A stretch of 64,000 bases of DNA from Providencia sp. (GTDB taxonomy: Bacteria; Pseudomonadota; Gammaproteobacteria; Enterobacterales; Enterobacteriaceae): assembly GCF_003533305.1 (NCBI RefSeq), contig NZ_DOEH01000007.1, positions 1 through 64,000 of the forward strand. Direction: 5' to 3'. This document shows, piece by piece, positions 1 through 10,818 of this stretch. Below the pieces are notes generated by a model. It was not told where the DNA came from. It ran no database searches and saw only the letters and a program-made list of their open reading frames with translations. Numbering within the stretch: the first letter of the stretch is position 1; each line of letters opens with the position of its first letter. Both the position numbers and the translations under genes were made by a program.

Positions 1-1
1 T

Positions 2-232
2 TTTAAAATCTTTATTTGATAATCGTTTATTATATTCAACCATCACTTGCTTCATATATTCTCTGATCAAAATAATAAAAATACCTATTTCTTTCTTACT
101 ATTATAAGAGTTTTCAATATTATCTGATTTTACTTTCTCTTTTTTATTTGTTAAAAAGCCATTTCCATATGAAAGATTGCAAAGGAAAATAATTAATAAT
201 ATGGGTATTATTAATATGTTTTTAATTTGCAT
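2..232 (-). CDS. 5' end of a secreted protein gene, runs off the left edge
   Basis: An open frame of 77 codons starts at ATG 232 and reads leftwards past base 1 without a stop. A GGGGTAA-like ribosome site lies about 7 bases before the start. The first ~20 residues are a basic start followed by a strongly hydrophobic run rich in Ile and Leu, as in a signal peptide or membrane anchor. The rest is Lys/Asn rich and recalls no family. Codon use is very AT rich compared with maeA. It is divergent from maeA. The product cannot be named from this fragment. Confidence 0.5.
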   Translation of the reverse strand, partial: MQIKNILIIPILLIIFLCNLSYGNGFLTNKKEKVKSDNIENSYNSKKEIGIFIILIREYMKQVMVEYNKRLSNKDFK

Positions 233-660
233 CTATAATTTACCCCAAGATTAAAATATAAATTAATAGCCCTAAGCTAAAACAGTTAAAAACTTGCAGC
301 AATATATGATATTTAAAAATATGATTTCACTTACAGTGAACCCACTATTTTAATCAGCAACCTACTAAAAATAAGGAGGAAATGTTAAAAAAACTCACCT
401 AAGAAAAGCAAAACTAACGTTTAAAAACGTAAAAATAACGATAATACATTCATTATTTAACCAAGCGTGATCTATCCATCGTAATGACTACGCAAATAGC
501 AGCTAAAATTCCCTTCTGTCAAAAAATTCCTTATCATATAGGTAATATAAATCGGTAAATATTTTAACGATTTTGCATCAATATTTACTGTACATATTTT
601 CTATTTGGCTTAGGATCTAACCTGACTGTTGTTAATTAATCGTCCGAAGAGTGATATTTC
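233..660. other. intergenic region between the left-edge gene and maeA
   Basis: 428 very AT-rich bases separate two divergent genes, so promoters for both must lie here. A GAAGAGTG ribosome site precedes the maeA ATG. No inverted repeat, RNA gene or convincing small frame was seen. Confidence 0.4.
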
Positions 661-2358
661 ATGGAACATGAACACGAAACAAAACGCCCTCTCTATATTC
701 CCTACGCTGGTCCAATTTTGCTAGAATTTCCTTTACTTAACAAAGGAAGTGCTTTTACTGAAGAAGAACGTGCCAATTTCAACTTACATGGTTTGTTGCC
801 AGAGCAAGTTGAAACTATCGAAGAACAAGTAGAACGCGCACATCGTCAGTTAGTTGATTTTAAAACTGATATTGATAAACATATTTATTTACGAAACATT
901 CAAGACACCAATGAAACCTTATTTTATCGTTTAATTGATGCCCACCTAACCGATGTAATGCCTGTCATCTATACGCCAACAGTAGGTGAAGCTTGCGAAC
1001 ATTTTTCTGATATTTATCGCCGTGCTCGAGGTTTGTTTATCTCTTACCCAAACCGTGCACATATCGATGATATGTTACAAAATGCCACTAAACAAAATGT
1101 AAAAGTTATTGTGGTCACAGATGGTGAACGTATTTTAGGTCTCGGTGACCAAGGTATCGGTGGGATGGGCATTCCTATTGGTAAGCTTTCCCTTTATACC
1201 GCTTGTGGTGGTATCAGCCCAGCCTATACATTACCTGTTGTTATTGATGTGGGAACTAACAATCCACAACGCCTTAATGACCCGCTTTATATGGGATGGC
1301 GCCATCCGCGTATTACCGGTGAAGAATATAACGAATTTCTTGATGAATTTGTTCAGGCCGTTAAACGCCGCTGGCCAAATGTATTACTGCAATTTGAAGA
1401 TTTTGCACAAAATAATGCCATGCCATTGCTAACACGTTACCGTGATGAACTTTGCTGCTTTAATGATGATATTCAAGGCACTGCATCCGTCGCCCTTGGT
1501 AGCTTAATTGCAGCTAGCAATGCCGCTGGAAGTAAGCTTAGCGATCAACGCGTCACCTTCTTAGGTGCAGGTTCCGCTGGCTGCGGTATTGCAGAGCAAA
1601 TTGTCTCGCAAATGAAATCTGAAGGTTTGAGTGATGAGCAAGCTCGCTCGCGCATCTATATGGTTGACCGCTTTGGTCTACTCACCGATAAGCTGCCTAA
1701 TTTACTCGATTTCCAAAGTAAATTGACTCAAAGCAGTGAAAATATTAGTGGCTGGGACGTCAATAGCGATTCAATTTCTCTGCTCGATGTTGTGCGTAAT
1801 GCAAAACCAACGATTTTAATTGGTGTTTCGGGACAAGCAGGTCTGTTCACTGAAGAAATTATTAAAGAAATGCATAAACACTGCGCTAGACCGATTGTGA
1901 TGCCGCTTTCAAATCCAACTTCACGTGTCGAAGCTCGCCCAGAAGACATTATTAATTGGACAGAAGGCCAAGCACTTGTTGCAACTGGTAGTCCATTTAG
2001 CCCTGTTTCATATAAAGATAAAGTATTCCCAATTGCTCAATGCAATAACTCATATATATTCCCAGGCATTGGTTTAGGTGTTATTGCTTCTGGGGCAAAA
2101 CGTGTTACTGAAGCAATGTTAATGGCCGCCAGCCGTGCACTGGCAGGCTGTTCGCCATTAGCGAAAGATGGAGAAGGCCCGTTATTACCTCTTCTGTCTG
2201 ATATCCAAGAAGTTTCACGTATTATAGCGAAACAAGTGGCTAAAGAGGCGCAAGTTCAAGGCGTTGCAACTGTGACTTCTGACGATGCATTAAATGAAGC
2301 TATTGAACGGAATTTCTGGAAACCTGAATATCGTACTTATAAAAGAACTTCATTTTAA
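661..2358 (+). CDS. maeA: NAD-dependent malic enzyme
   Basis: Cytoplasmic enzyme that oxidatively decarboxylates malate to pyruvate with NAD+. The 565 residues match the length of E. coli MaeA (SfcA), and the sequence is recognisably orthologous throughout (LYIPYAGP at the start, YRTYKRTSF at the end). The catalytic Tyr lies in VIYTPTVG near residue 104, the catalytic Lys in GIPIGK near 175, and metal ligands in FEDF (245–248) and NDD (268–270). The Rossmann nucleotide motif GAGSAGCGI is at 302–310. It appears to be a single-gene unit with its own terminator just downstream. Confidence 0.97.
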   Translation: MEHEHETKRPLYIPYAGPILLEFPLLNKGSAFTEEERANFNLHGLLPEQVETIEEQVERAHRQLVDFKTDIDKHIYLRNIQDTNETLFYRLIDAHLTDVMPVIYTPTVGEACEHFSDIYRRARGLFISYPNRAHIDDMLQNATKQNVKVIVVTDGERILGLGDQGIGGMGIPIGKLSLYTACGGISPAYTLPVVIDVGTNNPQRLNDPLYMGWRHPRITGEEYNEFLDEFVQAVKRRWPNVLLQFEDFAQNNAMPLLTRYRDELCCFNDDIQGTASVALGSLIAASNAAGSKLSDQRVTFLGAGSAGCGIAEQIVSQMKSEGLSDEQARSRIYMVDRFGLLTDKLPNLLDFQSKLTQSSENISGWDVNSDSISLLDVVRNAKPTILIGVSGQAGLFTEEIIKEMHKHCARPIVMPLSNPTSRVEARPEDIINWTEGQALVATGSPFSPVSYKDKVFPIAQCNNSYIFPGIGLGVIASGAKRVTEAMLMAASRALAGCSPLAKDGEGPLLPLLSDIQEVSRIIAKQVAKEAQVQGVATVTSDDALNEAIERNFWKPEYRTYKRTSF

Positions 2359-2381
2359 AATATTTTTAATATGAATGGATA

Positions 2382-2408
2382 AGGAGTGCCGTAAGGCGCT
2401 CCTTTTTT
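2382..2408 (+). terminator. Rho-independent terminator of maeA
   Basis: A 9-bp stem (AGGAGTGCC paired with GGCGCTCCT, one G·T pair) with a GTAA loop is followed by a T run. It lies 24 bases after the maeA stop and before the convergent permease gene. Confidence 0.88.
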
Positions 2409-2430
2409 ATTTAATTCTGAGTTGTGATTT

Positions 2431-3213
2431 TTAAAAAGAAAATAGATTTAATGTCATCATAATTGCACTGCAAGCAATTAATAATAGCGTTATATATTGA
2501 AAAGCGCGTTCGGATAAATGGATCAGTAAATATTTAGCCAGTGGCATAACGATTAATGCGCCAACACATAGGATTAACGCTAATTTAAAATCTGTATAGC
2601 CATCTTGTGCATAAGCAAATGCAGATGAACCCGATAGTATCGTCGTCACCAGTATTGATGTGCCAATAGCCTGCTTAATATTAAGTTGCATATAACGTAA
2701 TAACATCGGTAATACCACAACGCCACCACCTACTCCCGTTGCACCTAACACAATTCCGGCGAGAATTGCGGGTATTGCCATTGCACGCAATTGGTTCGTT
2801 TTGACTAGTTGTTTTTTAATTGGTGAAGAAAAAAACATTCGCTGAATAAATAAGTAAAGTGAGAAAATAATAGCCGTCGCAACCAGCAAATTAATCCCCC
2901 ACTCAACCTGTTTTTCATATTCAGGTAAACTTCCCAGCCAAGTCACCAAGAGGCTAGAAAGAAAAGTACTTGGAAGCATAATCGCAAGTACAATCATCGC
3001 CCCTTTAAGCGGGATATTCCCTAATCGAAAATGCATATATGAAGAAGAAACCTTCATTAGCATTGATAGAAAGTTGGCGGTTGCAACCGCAGCAAGGGCA
3101 TTCAGCCCAAAAAAATACGTTAATATCGGTAAAACAATAACCCCGCCACCAACACCGGTTGTACTAATTATCAGCCCAATCACAGCACCGATCGCCAACT
3201 CAGTCAAAATCAT
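2431..3213 (-). CDS. TSUP (TauE/SafE/YfcA) family membrane permease
   Basis: 260-residue polytopic protein with about eight hydrophobic segments. It is built from two related halves, each carrying the TSUP signature: GVGGGVIVLPIL near the N-terminus and ATGVGGGVVVLPML in the middle. The family moves sulfite, sulfonates and other organic anions across the inner membrane; the substrate here is not shown. Its ATG overlaps the murR stop by one base (TAATG), so it is probably translationally coupled and the last gene of the murQ–murP–murR transcript. TSUP genes are not part of the E. coli mur locus, so this link is unusual. Confidence 0.85.
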   Translation of the reverse strand: MILTELAIGAVIGLIISTTGVGGGVIVLPILTYFFGLNALAAVATANFLSMLMKVSSSYMHFRLGNIPLKGAMIVLAIMLPSTFLSSLLVTWLGSLPEYEKQVEWGINLLVATAIIFSLYLFIQRMFFSSPIKKQLVKTNQLRAMAIPAILAGIVLGATGVGGGVVVLPMLLRYMQLNIKQAIGTSILVTTILSGSSAFAYAQDGYTDFKLALILCVGALIVMPLAKYLLIHLSERAFQYITLLLIACSAIMMTLNLFSF

Positions 3214-4058
3214 TAGCTCTTGCCTTGTATCAGAGCGCGTCGGCCTTTTTGCAACGCAATATCAGCGTCACTGTCTGCTAACGTGAGATATTTAAAAAAT
3301 AAAGTATCAAAAGCTACCATCTGTAAAACTTGCGGTGTAATGACACCCAACTGTGAGTGCTGCTCATCATAGAAATAAGGTAGTGTGAAATCGGCTATTT
3401 TAGTTGCATCGTCTTGCCCAAAACGCGTCAAAGCAACTGTCGTGCAACCCGTTTCTTTGGCTGAACGTAACATATTGTTTACTTCTTGCGTATTACCTCG
3501 AGCAGTGACCGCAATAGCAAAATCATCAGGACTTAAATTTGCCGAATAACTGAGCTGAACATGTAAGTCATAACTGAACAAAGTATGCTTATTAACGCGA
3601 ATTAATTTATGAAAAATATCACTAGCGACAATAGCTGATGAACCAATACCAAATAATACAATACGTTTTGCACTGACCATTTTTTGGGCTATTTCATCAA
3701 CAATTGAAGGTTCAAGTAATTCTAGTGATTTCTCGATGGCAGAAATAAACATTTGCCCCGTTTTCGCAATTATCTGAGCCGTATCATCACTACGACTCAA
3801 ATTGCCATATAAACTCTCAGCTCTATGCTGTTTTTCATCCGATAAATAATCAACTTTAAACTCGGGATAGCCACGGTAACCCATCTGGCGAGAAAAGCGG
3901 ATAACCGAAGCACTACTGACACCTGCGGCTTGCGCAAGCTCAGCAGCATTCATCGCAATCAGACTATCTCGATGCTCCAGCAAAAAACTAGCGATGCGCT
4001 GCTCAGTTCCTTTACCTCTTGTCAGTAAGCTTTCCAATTTTACCGTCAGTGTCGACAT
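3213..4058 (-). CDS. murR: RpiR-family regulator, probable MurR
   Basis: 281-residue regulator with an N-terminal helix-turn-helix (about residues 1–77; recognition helix region SSASVIRFSRQMGY) and a C-terminal SIS sugar-phosphate domain (about 120–250). E. coli MurR represses murQP and is released by MurNAc 6-phosphate. Here it lies 15 bases downstream of murP in the same direction, whereas in E. coli it is divergent from murQ. An AAGGA site precedes the ATG. Assignment as MurR rather than another RpiR protein rests on its position behind murQ and murP; paired palindromes before murQ are likely operators. Confidence 0.83.
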   Translation of the reverse strand: MSTLTVKLESLLTRGKGTEQRIASFLLEHRDSLIAMNAAELAQAAGVSSASVIRFSRQMGYRGYPEFKVDYLSDEKQHRAESLYGNLSRSDDTAQIIAKTGQMFISAIEKSLELLEPSIVDEIAQKMVSAKRIVLFGIGSSAIVASDIFHKLIRVNKHTLFSYDLHVQLSYSANLSPDDFAIAVTARGNTQEVNNMLRSAKETGCTTVALTRFGQDDATKIADFTLPYFYDEQHSQLGVITPQVLQMVAFDTLFFKYLTLADSDADIALQKGRRALIQGKS

Positions 4059-4073
4059 GGCTATTCCTTTTAA

Positions 4074-5438
4074 TTATTTTTCTGGGTCAGTGAAGCCTAG
4101 TATCATACTGGCAATGAAACCGACAATCCATGCACCGACAACTGCAATGAGAAAATCCAGTATTTGACCGTCACCGACTAATGGGATTAGAGACAAACCA
4201 GCCGTACCAAATGGAATAATGATACCAACATGGAAGAAGGCCATCAGTGCACCACCTGCCGCGCCACCAATACAACCGGCAATAAATGGTTTTCCCAAAG
4301 GCAATGACACACCGAATAATAACGGTTCACCGACACCAAAGATACCCACAGGCAACGCACCCACTAAGGTTTTTTTCAAACGTTGATTTTTGGTTTTTAA
4401 GAATACCCAGAAGCATGATCCTACTTGCCCCATTCCGCCCATTGCCAATATTGGGAATAGATAATTAAGGCCAAATGTTTGCAAAATTTCTGCATGGATC
4501 GGGATAAGCCCTTGATGCAAGCCAGTCAATAATAGGAATAAAAAACTGCCCCCTAAAATACCGCCCGTCGCCACCGCGCCACCGCCGCTATCTAATAAAG
4601 CGACGGAAACACCTTGTGCCAAGATTTGATTTAAATAATGACCTGCGGGTTGGAAGATGATAATCGCCACCATAGCGGAAACGAGAATCGTCACAAAGGG
4701 TGTAATAATCAGGTCTAAACTTTCTTTGATAATGCTTCTAAACCACACTTCAAATTTGGAAGAGAAAACAACCACCATCAACACAGCAAAAATACCCCCG
4801 CTGTTAGGTTGAAGTTTATCGCCAAATAACGTGACATCGGCCAAGCCCGGCATTGAAAGTAAGCCTGCCATTACCGCACCTATTGAAGTTGAAGCGCCAA
4901 GCTCTTTTGCCGTATTTACCCCAATCATGATAGATAAATAAACAAAAACGGAGCTACCAATTAATTTCAATAGTTTGAATAATTCAGGAAACTGGTCAAC
5001 AACACCCGGCGCGACTAAACGAATAATATTGATTAGCCCCATAATAAGACCGCAACCAATTAACGCAGGAATGGTTGGAACAAAAATTGCAGCTAACGTA
5101 TTCAATGTGCGACGAATTGAAAAGCCTTTTTTTGCAGCTACAGGCGTTGCATTGTCAGTATTCACAGATGCACTTCCCTGCATCCGCTTATTCATCACCG
5201 AAAATACTTTTGCTGCAGTGCCCATGCCGACGATAACTTGTTGTTGTTCACCATTAAAGATAACCCCTTTGACACCTTCAATTTGTTTAAGCGCTTCTGC
5301 GTCAAATTTGTCATTATCTTTTAAAACTAAACGAATGCGGGTCATACAGTGAGTTAATGTTGCAATGTTCTCAAAACCGCCCGCATATTTTTCTATTTCT
5401 CTGGCGAGTACTTCCAGATGTTCTATTTTATTAGCCAT
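4074..5438 (-). CDS. murP: PTS EIIBC permease, probable N-acetylmuramic acid specific
   Basis: 454-residue glucose-superfamily PTS protein. The EIIB domain is N-terminal with phosphorylated Cys31 in HCMTRIRL; the EIIC membrane domain follows and carries GVGEPLLFGV near 368–377. There is no EIIA domain, so it should depend on a separate EIIA such as Crr, as E. coli MurP does. It imports and phosphorylates sugar at the inner membrane. MurNAc specificity is inferred from the adjacent murQ. The spacing is 24 bases from murQ and 15 to murR, which indicates one operon. A related beta-glucoside permease is the main alternative. Confidence 0.83.
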   Translation of the reverse strand: MANKIEHLEVLAREIEKYAGGFENIATLTHCMTRIRLVLKDNDKFDAEALKQIEGVKGVIFNGEQQQVIVGMGTAAKVFSVMNKRMQGSASVNTDNATPVAAKKGFSIRRTLNTLAAIFVPTIPALIGCGLIMGLINIIRLVAPGVVDQFPELFKLLKLIGSSVFVYLSIMIGVNTAKELGASTSIGAVMAGLLSMPGLADVTLFGDKLQPNSGGIFAVLMVVVFSSKFEVWFRSIIKESLDLIITPFVTILVSAMVAIIIFQPAGHYLNQILAQGVSVALLDSGGGAVATGGILGGSFLFLLLTGLHQGLIPIHAEILQTFGLNYLFPILAMGGMGQVGSCFWVFLKTKNQRLKKTLVGALPVGIFGVGEPLLFGVSLPLGKPFIAGCIGGAAGGALMAFFHVGIIIPFGTAGLSLIPLVGDGQILDFLIAVVGAWIVGFIASMILGFTDPEK

Positions 5439-5462
5439 ATCATTCCCCTGGTGTTGACGATA

Positions 5463-6383
5463 TCAAGACTGTTTAGTTTTCAACATATCATCCAATGCTG
5501 TGTGTGGATGCTGTGACACAATATCCGTCGCTTGCTGTGCATTAATATTAAGTTCATGCATTAGAATTGCGCGTCGCGGATGGTAATCGACTTGTTTTAA
5601 TAAGTTGGCGGCAGTTTGAGTATCAATCATGCAGACTTCGCCAACGATACGTTCTGCTCGACGTAATAGTTTGATATTACTGGCAACCACATCCACCATT
5701 AAATTGGTATGAATTCGGCCTAAACGCCCCATTACGCAAGTGCTGAGCATGCCGAGGATCATTTTTTGTGCGGTGCCACTTTTCATTCGCGTTGAGCCAG
5801 ATAACACCTCAGGCCCCACATCTGGTGCAATCGCAAATCTTGCCACTTCACTAATTAGGCCTCGTCCTCGCGTCGTAATAGCAACCGTTAAAGCCCCTAA
5901 TTGGTTCGCATAGTCAATCGCGGCGAGGGTAAATGGTGTACGACCACTAGCTGCAATACCGACAACGACATCTTTTTCACACAAACCACGTTTGATTAAT
6001 TCATCAATGGCAGCCTGTGTTGAATCTTCAATATTTTCAACCGCTTTTAACATCGCCTCTTGGCCACCCGCAATGATGGACTGTACCATTTCAGGATTAG
6101 TACCAAATGTTGGAGGACATTCAGCACTATCGAGTACAGCAAGTCTGCCACTGGTTCCTGCACCTGCATAAAATAGGCGACCACCCTGCTTTAAACGTTC
6201 CGCAATGGCATCAACCGCTTCAGCAATCGCAGGTAAAACAGTTTGAATTGCACCCGCTACCGTGCCATCGGCTTGATTAATTGCGCTGACCATGGCGAGT
6301 GTCTCCAAACGCGAAAACTGTAATGTTTCCTGATTGAATTCATTTTGTAGGCAATCACTCAGTGTATTTTCGGCTAGAGACAT
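5463..6383 (-). CDS. murQ: N-acetylmuramic acid 6-phosphate etherase
   Basis: Cleaves the lactyl ether of MurNAc 6-phosphate to give GlcNAc 6-phosphate and D-lactate, the entry step for recycling cell-wall sugar. It has a SIS fold with GAGTSGR at residues 74–80, Glu88 in DSAECPPT, AASGRTP at 144–150 and the family signature SGSTRMKSGTAQK at 195–207. The ATG at 6383 is preferred because GAGG lies six bases upstream; an upstream in-frame ATG at 6395 would overlap that site. First gene of the murQ–murP–murR–TSUP unit, preceded by a predicted pair of operators. Confidence 0.95.
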   Translation of the reverse strand: MSLAENTLSDCLQNEFNQETLQFSRLETLAMVSAINQADGTVAGAIQTVLPAIAEAVDAIAERLKQGGRLFYAGAGTSGRLAVLDSAECPPTFGTNPEMVQSIIAGGQEAMLKAVENIEDSTQAAIDELIKRGLCEKDVVVGIAASGRTPFTLAAIDYANQLGALTVAITTRGRGLISEVARFAIAPDVGPEVLSGSTRMKSGTAQKMILGMLSTCVMGRLGRIHTNLMVDVVASNIKLLRRAERIVGEVCMIDTQTAANLLKQVDYHPRRAILMHELNINAQQATDIVSQHPHTALDDMLKTKQS

Positions 6384-6401
6384 AAAACACCTCAAATCAT
6401 T

Positions 6402-6448
6402 TGAAATTATATTTCATTAAAAATTACATTATATGAATTTAAATTTCA
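6402..6448. promoter_or_regulatory. paired 15-bp palindromes before murQ, likely MurR operators
   Basis: TGAAATTATATTTCA at 6402–6416 is a perfect inverted repeat around a 3-base centre. TGAATTTAAATTTCA at 6434–6448 is the same motif with one mismatch. The centres (6409 and 6441) are 32 bp apart, about three helical turns, which fits binding by a dimer-of-dimers regulator such as an RpiR protein. They lie in the murQ promoter region. The same pair with the same spacing stands before the CBM9-like gene at 7405–7451. Assignment to MurR is inference. Confidence 0.65.
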
Positions 6449-6558
6449 ATTTATATTACCAGAAATCCTTCAGCAGCATTGGCTAACGTGATGCTGTTCA
6501 CAACTATCGTGTGAATCATTAACTATTTAAGATAAATTGAACCAATAGAAAGAGTATA

Positions 6559-6581
6559 ACCGGCAGTAACTCACTGCCGGT
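6559..6581 (-). terminator. hairpin after the CBM9-like gene
   Basis: A perfect 9-bp stem (ACCGGCAGT / ACTGCCGGT) with a 5-base loop lies just past the stop of the CBM9-like gene. The T tract on the minus strand is weak, so termination may be partial, leaving read-through into murQ possible. Confidence 0.55.
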
Positions 6582-6588
6582 AAACGTA

Positions 6589-7281
6589 TTATTTAACCAA
6601 CTTACAGCTACCAAATGCAGAAGGGATATGGAAATCAGGTTTTACTGAATCAGGATGGATCCAACTTATCCATTTACGAACTTGTTTTGGCTCACCCGCA
6701 CTAAATTCACCACGTAAAATGGCACACATTAGCGTTTTTTTGTCTGCATCTTGCCATAAGTTAAGACGAGTAAATTCATCGAGGTCAATTTTACCCGTTA
6801 ACACATAGCCTTCAGGCGTGATTTCACCGACAGTTTGCAATGTTTCCCAATTCCAACTTGGATCAACTTCACGATAAAAATTAGCTTTCGCATCAAAAGT
6901 ACGACCTTTAGGGTCCATTTCTGCCGTATAATAAGGTTTTAATTCGGGGCTAGTCGCAAAAAATAATTCAACGCGATCCGAATCTAATACCGCCTGATCT
7001 TTATCAGGATCATTGCCGAGTTGGATATCTTTATCATCGGCGATAAAACGGAAATATAAGGTATTATCACTCCATAATGCACGGAAATCTGTTTTTGGTG
7101 GTGTCTCTTTTTCCCATGGATAACTAAAATCAGTTAATACCTCAGCTTGCTCCCATACCGCGACATTTTTCGCATCACTCAGCGATTTTATCTGAGCCGT
7201 ATGATTAATTTGATACTCTTTTGCAGCAACACTCGCCGTTACTAACATAGCTGCCGCGGCTAACAAGGTTTTTAATTTCAT
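6589..7281 (-). CDS. secreted CBM9-like carbohydrate-binding protein
   Basis: 230 residues beginning with a classic signal peptide (MKLKTLLAAAAMLVTASVAA). The mature part resembles the family 9 carbohydrate-binding, DOMON-like beta-sandwich: FRALWSDNTLYFRFIADD, DSDRVELFF, the NWET region and LTGKIDLDEF. No catalytic motif is seen. It is expected in the periplasm or outside the cell. The ATG at 7281 is used because GAGGAACG lies just upstream; the longer GTG start at 7296 overlaps that site. It lies upstream of murQ in the same direction, and its promoter region carries the operator pair seen before murQ. A role in binding cell-wall-derived sugars is inference. Confidence 0.75.
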   Translation of the reverse strand: MKLKTLLAAAAMLVTASVAAKEYQINHTAQIKSLSDAKNVAVWEQAEVLTDFSYPWEKETPPKTDFRALWSDNTLYFRFIADDKDIQLGNDPDKDQAVLDSDRVELFFATSPELKPYYTAEMDPKGRTFDAKANFYREVDPSWNWETLQTVGEITPEGYVLTGKIDLDEFTRLNLWQDADKKTLMCAILRGEFSAGEPKQVRKWISWIHPDSVKPDFHIPSAFGSCKLVK

Positions 7282-8472
<1,191 letters not shown>

Positions 8473-8523
8473 CAACGGCACCAATTGATATTAAAAAAAC
8501 ATAGAAGTTAAAGCGCCTTAATA

Positions 8524-9699
8524 CTACTGAGTTTTATCAACCGATAAATGATACAGTTTTTCAGTCAATTTACGCCAACTCCATTCAATGGGGCCTTGTT
8601 TGAAAAACTGTAACCAATAATAAGAGAAAGCTAAATTCACTCCCCAAATAGGGACAATAAAAACTAATAATTCAACACGAGTAAAAGAACCAAAATAGCC
8701 TAAATGATAAAATATTGTCGTACAAATTAGCGTTTGCAGTAAATAGTTACTTAATGCCATCCGTCCAATATTTTGTAGTAATCTTGCAATAACGCTTTGT
8801 TGAAAACTCCGCCAAAATCCATAAATTAACGCAATATACCCTAATGATTGCAAAGGTATCATTAGCTCATTAATGATATACCCGACAATAGAAGTAGCAA
8901 AAAAACTCCAACCAAATAAGCTTTGAATATACAGTGAAAGTATTTGTACAAGTAAAGCCGGAGGGATCAAAATCAGCGCCATCAAGCGATAATGTGATTG
9001 ACTAAACTGTCCACGAAGCCAACCATTTTGCATCAATAAAGCCCCCACAGTCATCAATGCTAATAATTGCCATCCATATTGCACCAATAACATTTCTATC
9101 ATAGTTAACATACCATCAGCACGATGCAGTAAACTTTCCATTCCACCGATAGTTTTTTGAGATGCTTCAAAAAAAACCTGAGCATCAGTGACTTGCCAAA
9201 AATAGGAGGGGTCAACACCGCTTCCTAAAACCCATAAAATCACTAATCCAATCAGGTAAATTGCAATTGCAATCTTCAATAATGTTATTTTACTGCCGTG
9301 ATTTAACATATAGAGTGCGACAAACCCAGTTAGCGAATAAGCCAATAAGATATCGCCATCCCAAAAACCGACACCATGAATTAAACCAAAAATAGCTAGA
9401 ACTATTAACCGACACTGATTCCATCGATATGAGCGTTGATGTAGCAGAGCCAAAGTTGCACCAAATAATAAGGTGAAAATAGCAAGAACTTTACCTTGAA
9501 AAAATAGATTGAAAATCCCCCAAACAATCGCTTCAGATGGCTGTACCGTTGGGCTATAAAAAGGATTTAGATAAGCAGTTTGCGGCAAAGCAAAAGCAAA
9601 AATATTCATCAGCAGAATGCCTAAGATTGCTATGCCACGCACGGTATCGAGTTGCTCAATTCGCCCTTTTGGGGCGATTGAATATTCGGTTGTTGTCAT
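8524..9699 (-). CDS. yeiB: YeiB, DUF418 family membrane protein
   Basis: 391-residue polytopic protein with about ten hydrophobic segments. The N-terminal block EQLDTVRGIAILGILLMNIFAFA is typical of the YeiB/DUF418 group, which is related to heparan-alpha-glucosaminide acetyltransferase-like membrane acyltransferases. The C-terminal DUF418 region contains NIGRMALSNYLLQT. Function is unknown. It begins three bases after the folE stop, the same folE–yeiB arrangement as in E. coli, so the two are one operon. Confidence 0.9.
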   Translation of the reverse strand: MTTTEYSIAPKGRIEQLDTVRGIAILGILLMNIFAFALPQTAYLNPFYSPTVQPSEAIVWGIFNLFFQGKVLAIFTLLFGATLALLHQRSYRWNQCRLIVLAIFGLIHGVGFWDGDILLAYSLTGFVALYMLNHGSKITLLKIAIAIYLIGLVILWVLGSGVDPSYFWQVTDAQVFFEASQKTIGGMESLLHRADGMLTMIEMLLVQYGWQLLALMTVGALLMQNGWLRGQFSQSHYRLMALILIPPALLVQILSLYIQSLFGWSFFATSIVGYIINELMIPLQSLGYIALIYGFWRSFQQSVIARLLQNIGRMALSNYLLQTLICTTIFYHLGYFGSFTRVELLVFIVPIWGVNLAFSYYWLQFFKQGPIEWSWRKLTEKLYHLSVDKTQ

Positions 9700-9702
9700 T
9701 GA

Positions 9703-10362
9703 TTAATTATGGCGAACTGCACGTAGAAATTCTTGGCGGGTATTTTGGCTCGATTTAAACAAGCCACCTAACGATGTTGTGGTTGTTGCACTGGTAGCAT
9801 CTCTAATACCCCGTGCTTTTACGCAATAATGCACAGCATCAATCGATACTGCGACATTATTAGTTCCAAGCAGGGTTTGTAAAGCAACGAGAATTTGTTG
9901 CGTCAAACGCTCTTGCACTTGCGGACGCTGAGAAAAGAACTGAACAATTCGATTAATTTTAGACAAACCAATGACTTTATCTTTTGGAATATAAGCCACG
10001 ATTGCTTTACCATCGATAGTCACAAAATGATGTTCGCAAGTACTTGTCAGCGTGATGTCGCGGACAGTCACCATTTCATCAACTTTCATTTTATTTTCAA
10101 TTAAAGTGATTTTCGGAAAATTAGCGTAATCGAGCCCCGAAAAAATTTCATCAACATACATTTTTGCTATACGACGCGGGGTATCCGCTAAGCTGTCATC
10201 CGTTAAATCTAAATTCAATAGCTTCATGACCTCAGCCATGTGCCCTTCAATCAGTTGCTTACGTTCTTCACCTAATTTTGGTTGAATACGTAATGGGGTC
10301 TCAAGCCCTCTAGCTTCCAAAGCTGCATGTACTAATTCGGCCTCTTTACTCAGCGATGACAT
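9703..10362 (-). CDS. folE: GTP cyclohydrolase I
   Basis: Converts GTP to dihydroneopterin triphosphate, the first step of folate (pterin) synthesis, in the cytoplasm. The 219 residues match E. coli FolE almost throughout. Zinc ligands lie in STCEHHF and in HYCVKARG; the C-terminal block [16 protein letters not shown] is conserved. The ATG at 10362 is chosen because GGAGG lies five bases upstream; a further upstream frame start at 10374 would include that site. First gene of folE–yeiB. Confidence 0.96.
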   Translation of the reverse strand: MSSLSKEAELVHAALEARGLETPLRIQPKLGEERKQLIEGHMAEVMKLLNLDLTDDSLADTPRRIAKMYVDEIFSGLDYANFPKITLIENKMKVDEMVTVRDITLTSTCEHHFVTIDGKAIVAYIPKDKVIGLSKINRIVQFFSQRPQVQERLTQQILVALQTLLGTNNVAVSIDAVHYCVKARGIRDATSATTTTSLGGLFKSSQNTRQEFLRAVRHN

Positions 10363-10818
10363 GTGATCCTCCACAGATAATTTAGTTATTTTTATTTAAA
10401 TACAGGCGTGTGCGGTACTCTAAAACAGCAGGTGTAGATAATCCAGCACAACCTCCGAGATCGGGATGAAATATTTGCATATCCCGCCATACACTTACTC
10501 ACCATAACTATTGGACTTTTAAATAGATATATCATTATTTAAAAGTGTGTAATAGAACGCAGTAAACTATTTTGAGTAAAAACCATTTCTTGTTGAATAG
10601 TTTATTCTTATATTTGTTAACATCAATACAACAACACAATTTTCTCTCTATTATGACTTTTATTGCCTATTGACCTATCGGTTCAACGTAAAAATTCATT
10701 CAAAAGCTATCCGTAATCAATTTCTATTCATTCACCCATACAGTGATATCTGACATAATAACAACCATAGATATATTTTAAGCCTCGACGGCAAATAACA
10801 ATAATAGGGGTAACGACC
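10363..10818. other. divergent intergenic region folE / moeA
   Basis: 456 bases between divergent genes. An imperfect inverted repeat begins at 10670 (TTGACC ... GGTTCAA) but does not fit the FNR spacing. No riboswitch-like structure, small frame or repeat was recognised. The promoters of both genes must lie here. Confidence 0.35.

Noticed and set aside
10670..10686. Possible FNR site before moeA
   Set aside because: The half-sites TTGAC and TTCAA are too far apart and not symmetrical around the FNR TTGAT-N4-ATCAA spacing.
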